From: Eriocheir sinensis
Taxonomy: Eukaryota; Arthropoda; Malacostraca; Decapoda; Varunidae
Length of the DNA: 64,000 bases
Direction of reading: 5' to 3'
Assembly: GCF_024679095.1 (NCBI RefSeq)
Contig: NC_066544.1
Coordinates: 1,012,853 to 1,076,852 of the forward strand
A program made the translations under genes and the position numbers. This document shows positions 53,190-64,000 of the stretch, piece by piece (positions within the stretch are counted from its first letter, which is position 1; each line of letters starts with the position of its first letter). A model generated the notes under the pieces. The model did not search any database and was not told the DNA's origin. It saw only the letters and a list, made by a program, of their open reading frames with translations.

Positions 53190-54195
53190 ACGAATAATGC
53201 GCAGGGCACCCGTACAGGTGCATATCAAGCATATTTGTGTTGGCTGTTGGGGGGACGGGGGAGCCGAGTGTGCAGGGGAGGGAAGTGAATCAAGTGTAAT
53301 TGTTAGTGTTGATGTGTCGTGGTGACAAGTGATTGTGTATTTGTTTTCTGAATGAGTCTATTGTACCGCAGTCTAAAATCTGATGAGGGAGGTTGTTCTA
53401 GCCACGTATGGTGCGTGGAAAGTATGAGTGCTTGTATGCGTCAGTGTTAGTGTGATATGTTTGGTATTTATGGATGTGTGTGTTACGAGTACGTTGACTG
53501 TTTGCGTTGTGTAAGTATGTATGTGGATCAATGTTAATGTGAGTGTTTGTGATCTTGTACATAAGTGTAAGTCTGTGTGCCTGTCTGCGTATGTGAAGAG
53601 GTTCCATGTTTATCTGTTGTTTGATCCATGTTGTGATGCAAGGCGTTCGAGTGTAATTGTTTGTAATGAACCTAGCCGCCTTGGTGTTGATTTGTTCTAA
53701 CCTATCAATGTTTCTGTGTGTGTAAGGATCCCACACCGTGGAGCAGTATTCCAGTGTTGGTCTCGCAAGTGTGTCATAAGCTATGTGTTTAATGTCAAGT
53801 GTGCAGTTATGTAAATTCCTCCTCCGGAACTCCAGTGTTCTATTGGCTGTGGCACTGATATGGTCTATGTGAGTGTTGAATTTCAAGTTAGTTGAGAGAT
53901 GGATACCAAGGTATTTGTGTGTGTGAACTGATTTTAAATCTGAGTTATTGAGGGTGTAAGTATGATGGATGGGGTTATGAGCTCTGGTGAATCTTAATAG
54001 TTTGCATTTGTCTGGTCGGAAGTGCATCTGCCAGGTTCCCACCGTTCCCACCGCTCGAGGGCGTCCAAGTCGTTTCGTAGTAGTCTGCAGTCGTCACTAG
54101 TCTTTACTGCTCTAAACAGTAAACTATCGTCGGCAAATAGTCTAGTGGAAGAGTTAGGCGTTGACAGTGGAAGATCGTTAATGTACAGGAGGAAA
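53190..54195 (-). pseudogene. LINE-D copy 2, 3' part
   Basis: Same family as copy 1: catalytic-region sequence at 54110-54180, then MHFRPDKCKLLRFTRAHN, HKYLGIHLSTNLKFNTHI, RPTLEYCSTVWDPYTHRNID and HIRRQAHRLTLMYKITNTHI to a C-terminus HTNTDAYKHSYFPRTIRG. The frame from 54051 to 53398 is open. The upstream end is cut at 54195 by the tail of the CR1-type LINE. Confidence 0.85.
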
Positions 54196-54236
54196 AGATA
54201 CTTACAGATACTTACAGAAGACCTCCTGGAAGAGGC

Positions 54237-57241
<3,005 letters not shown>

Positions 57242-57303
57242 TACAATAAACTTACTAATTACATCCTTTACACCCCCAGCACATAATATACCAACAGTAT
57301 CTT

Positions 57304-58300
57304 CTACACTGGCTGTGATCCTTGATCTTCTACCTTGAAAACCCTTCTGTTCCAGGGTGGACCTCTGACCACATGCTTCCCCTTTCCCGTGTCCGTTAAG
57401 TTTTCTGCTTTTTTCAACAGTTCCTGATCCGTTTCTCTCTCCCTCCTGGTTAAATCATAGGCCACTCTAAAGTTCTTCAAGTTGTCATCCTTTCCCAGTT
57501 CTTTTATTTTTCTAGATATATAATTTCTCACTTCTGAAGCAGTCAATACAGCTAGCACTGGGCGATCTCGGCATTCCATCTTTTTCCCGAGCCTTATCAC
57601 TCTTACCATCTTTTCTTCATGAATCTCGCATGCATGCAAAATTTTCTTCATAATCTGTCTGTCATGTTTAATTCTTTCCTGAAACATACTTGAGTCACTT
57701 TCCGGTATATTGTATACCACTATGTTGTTTTCCCTCTTCATATCATTTAGTTCCTCAAACACTGTATTCATATCCATTTCTTTCTGTATTTCCCGAGATG
57801 CCTTCCTTTACCTCTTTTTTGGTTGAATTCTCCATCGCCGATATATTAATTTTACTCTTTCATCCGTGAACTCAAAACTTGCAAACTCTCGCTGTCTTTA
57901 TCCATGTGTTCACTGGTATCCACTGCCCTGGCCTCCAGCATCGCCACCCTACCAGTAATATTATCAAGGTCTTCTTTATCCACTTTGACTGCTTCACGAA
58001 TCTCCCTAACCTCTACCTGCAGCACCTCCTGTTTCTCAACTAAATCTGCTTGTATCTTCTCCAGCTTTTCTATATATGATTTCAGTTTTGCACATCCTTT
58101 CTTACAGGAAACACAATGCCAAGTAGATTGAGATCCAGCCTCTTCTTCCACCATGAACTTATAAACATCAGCTGGTATTTTTTCACATATAGCATGGTAC
58201 CATGTCTCAAGTATCACATAAAAGTGCCATATCCTTTTCTCTTACAATTTTACTGCATCTCCCACACACATCACTTGTACTTTCCTTCCTTTCCTCTTGA
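57304..58300 (-). pseudogene. CR1-type ORF1 with PHD-like zinc finger, coiled coil and RNA-binding region
   Basis: The N-terminal block holds CGRCSKIVREKDMALLCDT in one frame and, after a shift near 58212, ETWYHAICEKIPADVYKF and WHCVSCKKGC. The Cys4-His-Cys3 order with W-Y-H and W-H-C is that of a PHD finger. A coiled coil follows (YIEKLEKIQADLVEKQEVLQ). The second segment (57777-57304) has NNIVVYNIPESDSSMFQERI, DRQIMKKILHACEIHEEKM, VIRLGKKMECRDRPVLAV and RVAYDLTRRERETDQELLKK, an RRM-like and C-terminal module as in L1-type ORF1 proteins. The two parts are separated by stops. PHD-bearing ORF1 proteins are known in CR1 elements. Confidence 0.75.
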
Positions 58301-58633
58301 GACGTTTCTGTTGTTCTGCCTGCAGGTTTTCCTCCCGTCCCATCGTCCATCCGTCTACTCTCCATGTTTCCCCTTGATTTACCACTCAGTTGTAAGTTTA
58401 AAGTACACCAAATGTTTCAGTACACCTCCAAGTCAGTTTATGCTGGCTATCAGATGTCTTGGATGATGATATACATGGGCACAAGACATTAATTCAAAAG
58501 CTCACGGACGGCACATCCACCACACACGCCATCTTGCCTTCCTGCAAGATGGCAAGATGTATTACTTGGTTCTTAGGTTTAATGGCAAAATAAGCAGCAA
58601 TAGGTTACTATTATACTGGTAATAGGTTACTAT

Positions 58634-59016
58634 AGAGGCGGTGGCTGAGTGGTTAGCGTGACGGCCCCGCGTTCAGGAGCTCCAGGAGGGACGCGGGTTC
58701 GAATCCTGGCTGCCGCACAGCTGAGGTTTTTCAGTCACCACCGAGTGGCCTAAGACTACCCACATGCTGATCTGAAGACCACCCATCAATCCGGGCTCTA
58801 GATATCCTCTCCAAAGAGAAGCTCAAAGATGAGTTCCGGGGCGGCAGCATGAGCCAGCACAAGATGGCGCCACTATAAACACACGCCTGCGCCAGAACGG
58901 GCTGGGCCGACCATCAGGCCCCACCGGGAAGAAGCCTTGGGCCGACCATCAGGACCCACCGAGAAGAAGCCTACCGGCGCAAAAGGCAGCGACATAAAAA
59001 TAAAAATAAATAAATA
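58634..59016 (+). mobile_element. Class-II-tRNA-derived SINE, copy 3, complete
   Basis: AATAGGTTACTAT flanks both sides (58621-58633 and 59017-59029). The head resembles tRNA-Ser/Leu: GGCGGTGGCTGAGTGGTTAG (A box), a long variable-arm-like stretch and GGGTTCGAATCCTGGC (B box). The body has AGTCACCACCGAGTGGCC, GGCAGCATGAGCC, GCGCCACTATAAACACACGC and an internal duplication of GGGCCGACCATCAGG. The tail is (AAAT)n/(AAATA)n. The best-preserved member among the three copies; head A and B boxes would be the RNA polymerase III promoter. Confidence 0.92.
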
Positions 59017-59029
59017 AATAGGTTACTAT

Positions 59030-60270
59030 CCTTGACAGTTCAGCAAATAAATCAATCTTTTGTATCTATTTACTGAGCAGTTCAGCAAGGAAGTAAATAA
59101 TGTGAGGTTGTATATCAACTCTGCTATGCAATATTGGGTAACTGCAGCTAATTGGCGACTAAGTCAGTTTATGGAATATAACTTTGTGCAGTCAACCTCT
59201 TTTCATTTTAGTACATGACAATAAAGACCCCCTAAAAAAAATAAAGTTGGTGTGTTTTTAATGAAAATGGGATGTTACATTGGCATGGAGTAAGCTTGGG
59301 AATATCATGTACTAAAAGCTTTGAAGCACTGCCTTATAAATTGTTAAAAATAATATTTTGCACCTCAAACGCTGCACGTCATGGTAGAACACCCTCTGGT
59401 CTGATAAATAATTATGAAGCGATTTGATAATCATTGATAGTTGCTCCATAAATAGCCACTCAGTAATGAAAATATCTAATCCTATTTAGCCTGAGACTGA
59501 TCTACATTAGATCTAATCTAACATACGTGTCAGTCGCTTATAAGCTTATTTATTTTCTGCTAACCTAGTGAATGACAGCGACTGGCATACGAAGAACAGT
59601 TTCACCGTGTTGATAGACTCATGGATTTCATATTTGCATATTGACCACACCAGCAGTGCCCCTTTATCATTTTAAATGTAAAAGAATGGTCAAGTTTGGT
59701 TCATGCTGTTGTCAATAAATTATCCTTTGCGTAGTTCAATGTCCATAAAATTTACACTAAGAGCGCATAATATTCTACGTAAATCACTAATATATTACTT
59801 GTCTCTATGCCTTTGCAGGGCCCAAAACGAAATGAGTGCGGTGGAACAAGGAAATGGAGGTGGCGGATGCAGTATCCCGGCTGTATTCTACTGACGGCTG
59901 ACTGAGTCCAACAGCAATCAGAAGCCACCTCATGGACAACCAGTGCCCCTCATGGAAACAAATACCGCCCCACACACACACACATTAATTAATTTATTAA
60001 TTTAATTATATAATGAACTACTTGTCTTCTCAGAGAGCCAGGCTTCATGGCCCGTCAGGTGGAGGTTTGAGCCACACTCGGTCGGGATTTTTCTGCTGAC
60101 AAAGGAATGGTTATTGTCCCACCTTGAGCGAGGGGGGATGGGATATGTGGTGTGTGAGGTCTCAGCAATGCCCAGAGATTGACTGTAATGAGCCTTGCTC
60201 TTGTTGGAAGGGTACTTTCTGGCAATGACGAGTCCAGCTCGTGGTCAGGCCGTGGGTGAATTACCCCCCC

Positions 60271-60274
<4 letters not shown>
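59030..60274. other. Unassigned region
   Basis: AT-rich sequence with no recognised gene. A segment of about 35 bp (CACATTAATT...TTAATTATA) at 59985-60012 recurs at 60343-60376, so 360 bp between may be a duplication or an insert; this is weak. Confidence 0.4.

Positions 60275-60344
<70 letters not shown>
60275..60344. repeat. (CA)n microsatellite
   Basis: About 70 bp of CA dinucleotides after a C-run. Confidence 0.98.
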
Positions 60345-60347
<3 letters not shown>

Positions 60348-60722
60348 TAATTTAATTTATTTTATTAATTTGATTATACATTATGGCGCCCAGCAGCCTT
60401 ATACACAGGGCCGCCTATGTCGGGACTCTATAAAAGGACTCTTACGATACAACGGCCTGTTTTGAGAGAAATCTCAAGACACTTGTGACATCAAGATCAA
60501 GATCACGGGGCAATATTTAGCTGTTAATTTCTGTTTCCAATTAATACACAATATATTTTAATTTATATAGCCCCTATAATATAAACAACCTATTAAACAT
60601 ATATTTCAATCGTTATCTCACGAATTACCATGTATTTTAAAAGATAATGATCGTGCAATATTTCGGACACTGGGCTGGACGCTAGGATAATAATTATGAC
60701 TAATTTTATGAGTCCCATACGA
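60345..60722. other. Unassigned sequence
   Basis: No gene or repeat recognised. Confidence 0.5.
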
Positions 60723-63700
60723 TTTTTTTTTTTTACAGCAGAGGAGTCAGTTCAAGGGCATAAAAAAAGGTAACAAATGTTAAAAAAAAAAGCCCGCTAC
60801 TTACTGCTCCTAAAAAGAGTTAGAGGAGTGTTCGAAAGATATGTCAGTTTTGGGAAGAGAGGTGTCCTGATACCCTCCTCTTGAAAGAGTTCAGGTCGTA
60901 GGCAGGAGGAAATACAGATGAAGGAAGATTGTTCCAGAGTTTACCAGCGTGAGGGGTGAAAGAGTGAAGATGCAGGTTAACTCTTGCGGAAGGGATTTGG
61001 ACAGTAAAGGGATGAGCTTGAGTAGAAAGTCGTGTGTGGCGAGGCCGCGGGAGGGGGGGAGGCATGCAGTTAGCAAGTTCAGAAGAGCAGTCAACATGAA
61101 AATATCGATAGAAGATAGAAAGAGAGGCAACATGGCGGCGAAATTTAAGAGGTAAAGACTATCAGTAAGAGGAGGAGAGCTGATGAGACGAAGAGCCTTA
61201 GACTCCACCCTCTCCAAGAGAGCTGTGTGAGTGGAGCCCCCCCACACGTGAGATGCATACTCCATACGAGGGCGGACAAGGCCCCTGTAAATGGATAGCA
61301 ACTGTGCGGGGGAGAAGAACTGGCGGAGACAGAACAGAACGCCCAGCCTCGAAGAAGCTGATTTAGTAAGAGAAGAGATATGAAGTTTCCAGTTGAGATT
61401 TTGAGTTAAGGATAGACCGAGGATGTTTAGTGTTGAAGAAGGTGATAGCTGAGTGTTGTCAAAGAATAGGGGATAGTTGTTTGGAAGATTGTGTCGAGTG
61501 GATAGGTGGAGAAACTGTGTTTTTGAGGCGTTTAAGGACACCAAGTTCTTCTTGCCCCAACCGGAAATAATAGTAAGGTCTGAGGCTAAGCGTTCTGCCG
61601 CCTCCAGCCTGGAATCATTTAGTTTCTGTTGGGTGGGTCTTAATATTCTATTAAAAGAAGTTGAGTAATGCAGTAGAGTCATCGGCGTAAGAATGGCTAT
61701 GACAGTTCGTTTTCAAAGAAGATCATCAATGAACAAAAGAAAAAGAGTGGGAGATAGGACAGAACCCTGAGGAACACCACTATTAATAAGTTTAGGGGAA
61801 GAACAGTGACCGTCTGCCACAGCAGAAATAGAACGGTCAGAGAGGAAACTGGAGATAAAGGTACAGAGAGAAGGATAGAAACCGTAGGAGGGTAGTTTGA
61901 AAAGCAAAGATTTGCGCCAGACCCTATCAAAGGCTTTTGATATGTCCAGCGCAATAGCAAAGGTTTCACCGAAATGGCTAAGAGAGGATGACCAAGAATC
62001 AGTTAGGAAGGCAAGGAGATTACCAGTAGAACGCCCCTTGCGGAACACATACTGGTGATCAGATAGAAGGTCAGAAGAGGAAAGCTGCTTTTGAATCTTC
62101 CGGTTAAGGATTGATTCAAAAGTTTTAGATAGACAAGAAAAACAAAGCTATAGGACGGTAGTTTGAGGGATTGGAACGGTCACCCTTTTTAGGCACAGGC
62201 TGTATGAAGGCATACTTCCAGCAGGAAGGAAAGGTAGATCTTGACAGGCAGAGGCGAAAGAGTTTGACCAGGCAGGGTGTCAGCATGGAAGCACAGTTTT
62301 TAAAGACAATAGGAGTCACTCCATCAGGTCCATAAGCCTTCTGAGGATTGAGGCCAGAGAGGGCATAAAAAACATCGTTCTTAAGAATCGTAATAACAGG
62401 CATAAAGGAGTCAGAGGGGGGATGAGTAGGAGGAATATGCCCAGAATCGTCCAGAGTGGAGTTTTTAGAGAAAGTTTGAGAGAATAGATGTGACGGCGGT
62501 GCTGCTGTCAGGACTAAGGAGAGGAGGGAAAGATGAAGAAGTGAAGTTGGAGGAGATGTTTTTGGCTAGATGCCAGAAGTCACGGGAATAATTAAAGAAA
62601 GCAAGGTTTTGGCATTTTCTATTGATGAAGGAGTTTTTGGAAAGTCGGAGAATAGATTTGGCACGATTCCGGGCAGAAATGTAAAGTTCATGGTTAGCGG
62701 GAGTTCGAAGGTTCTGGTACCTTTTGTGAGCTGCCTCTCTATCTTTGACAGCACGAGAACAAGCGTTATTAAACCAAGGCTTTTTAGCATGAGAAGTAGA
62801 GAAAGTACGTGGAATGTATGCCTCCATTCCAGAGACAATCACCTCTGTGATGCGCTGAGCACACTCAGAGGGGTCTCTATCCTGAAAGCAGTAATCTTTC
62901 CACGGGAAATCGGAAAAGTACATCCTGATGTCGTCCCAACGAGCTGAAGCAAGATGCCAGAAGCAACGCCTCTTCGGTGGGTCCAGAGGATGTACAGGAG
63001 CGAAAGGACAGGATACTGAAATATGGTTGTGATCAGAGGAGCCCAATGGAGAGAACAGTTTGACAGAGTAAGTAGAAGGGTTAGAGGTAAGGAAGAGATC
63101 TAGTATGTTGGGCCGGTCTCCAAGACGTTCGGGAATACGTGTAGGGTGCTGAACCAACTGCTCTAGGTTATTGAGGAGAACAAATTTGTAGGCTTGTTCA
63201 CCAGGCTGGTCAGTGAAGGAGGATGGAAGCCAAAGCTGGTGGTGAACATTGAAATCTCCTAAGATGGAGATTTCAGCGAAGGGAGAGTGGGTCAAGATGT
63301 GCTTCGCTTTAGAATTCAAGTAGTCAAAGAATTTTACATAGTTAGTAGAGTTAGGTGAGAGATAAACAGCACAGATGTATTTAGTAGTAGAATGACAATG
63401 AAGTCTTAGCCAGATGGTGGAAAATTCTGAGGAGTCAAGGTCGTGGGCACGAGAGCAAATGATGTCGTTGCGCACGTAGGCGCAACATCCAGCTTTGGAT
63501 TTAAATTTAGGATAGAGATAGTAGAAGGGTACAGAGATTGCTGTCAGTAGCCTCCGAAACCTGTGTTTCGGTGAGAAAGAGAAGGTGAGGTTTAGAGGAG
63601 GAGAGATGGTGTTCCATAGAATGAAAATTAGAAAGAAAACCGCGAATGTTGCAGAAATTGAGAAGAAAACGGCTCGAGGAGTTATCAAGACACCTCTTAG

Positions 63701-64000
63701 GTCGGCAGCCAGAAGGGGAGTCCTCTCCGGGGGAATTTGTGATCCCCCCCAGGCGGGCACTCCGAGGCATGGTTATTGAACGCCTTTTGAATTTTGAATT
63801 TTGGGAAAAGGTGTGTGTTGTGTGAATGTAGTGTGGTGTGAGTAGAAGAGGATTAGTCTTTAGAGAGCATACTGAACTACTCTCTGGTGTTCATGAGACA
63901 ATAGGGAAACGGTTAGTGAGGTAATGGGAAGGGTCTTTGGTGGGCTTCAGCCCCCTCCTTACTTCCCATATATACCTCACCGGGCGCGGCTTGCGCCCGT
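60723..64000 (-). mobile_element. LINE-A copy 6, nearly full length, running off the right edge
   Basis: The 3' end carries a 12-base A-run (T-run 60723-60734 on the plus strand) right after CTCTGCTGTA. Upstream come RT, endonuclease and an apparent 5' UTR beyond 63770 that continues to the window end. No target duplication can be tested because the 5' end is outside. It serves as the reference for the seven other LINE-A pieces in the window. Confidence 0.88.
60844..63770 (-). pseudogene. LINE-A ORF (endonuclease and reverse transcriptase)
   Basis: Start region at 63770 opens [20 protein letters not shown]. Endonuclease: [36 protein letters not shown], then after a shift near 63520, [40 protein letters not shown] and [114 protein letters not shown]. 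The SYADDS catalytic box is present near 61690, followed by a 2-bp loss. C-terminus: VRPRMEYASHVWGGSTHTAL. At least four frameshifts spread through it. Similar proteins are annotated as jockey-like in decapods. Confidence 0.88.

Noticed and set aside
58634..58718. tRNA-Ser/Leu gene
   Set aside because: The head is followed by a SINE body and tail within matching target duplications, and the same body occurs in two other copies.
59703..59894. Short frame preceded by a TTTGCAG/GG acceptor-like site, a possible host exon
   Set aside because: Too short, no recognisable domain and no partner exon or donor.

Overview
The window looks like repeat-dense nuclear DNA from an arthropod, most likely a decapod crustacean and perhaps a crab. 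The evidence is the very long (TA)n, (GT)n and (AG)n tracts, the abundance of one jockey-annotated LINE type common in decapod assemblies, and the mix of Ty3/Gypsy, CR1, jockey, Harbinger and tRNA-derived SINE copies. The taxon is an inference from repeat style. I recognise no host protein-coding gene, no rRNA and no functional tRNA gene. Almost everything that codes is a transposable element, and nearly every copy is broken.

Layout. 1-11447: a Ty3/Gypsy element on the minus strand (here called Gypsy-1), running off the left edge. Its reverse transcriptase is split by a 6.5 kb PIF/Harbinger DNA transposon at 1827-8348 with a CAG target duplication. 11450-23300: fragments of one LINE (here LINE-A) in both orientations, two class-II-tRNA-derived SINE copies, a piggyBac remnant, two MITEs with TTA target duplications (16461-17257 and 21391-22174), minisatellites and a compound microsatellite. 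23427-27551: a second Ty3/Gypsy element on the plus strand (Gypsy-2) with a 5' LTR, an intact gag and a damaged, 3'-truncated pol. 28993-29430: a long near-perfect palindrome. 30651-32363: LINE-A, an RTE-like fragment and a complete SINE with 13-bp target duplications.

32707-52605 is a nested stack. A 5'-truncated LINE (LINE-D, minus) is split by a full-length jockey-type LINE (plus, 33607-52068) with 14-bp target duplications. The jockey element is itself split twice: by an internally deleted Gypsy-1-family LTR element (33908-36773, TSD TAGT) in its 5' UTR, and by a 9.1 kb envelope-bearing LTR retroelement (39039-48174) between ORF1 and ORF2. The latter has LTRs, a gag nucleocapsid, protease, RT-RNase H-integrase and an F-type envelope gene with a furin site and a fusion-peptide-like segment. 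It is the most notable object here. It carries in-frame stops and a frameshift and looks inactive in this copy.

53190-58500: a second LINE-D copy, then a near-full-length CR1-type LINE whose ORF1 carries a PHD-like zinc finger. 58634-59016: a complete tRNA-derived SINE with 13-bp target duplications. 60723-64000: the most complete LINE-A copy, minus strand, running off the right edge.

The elements interact mainly as insertion targets for one another, so the target duplications and frame continuity give a relative order of events. LINEs supply the machinery that SINEs use, and the intact Gypsy-1 family could have mobilised its internally deleted relative.
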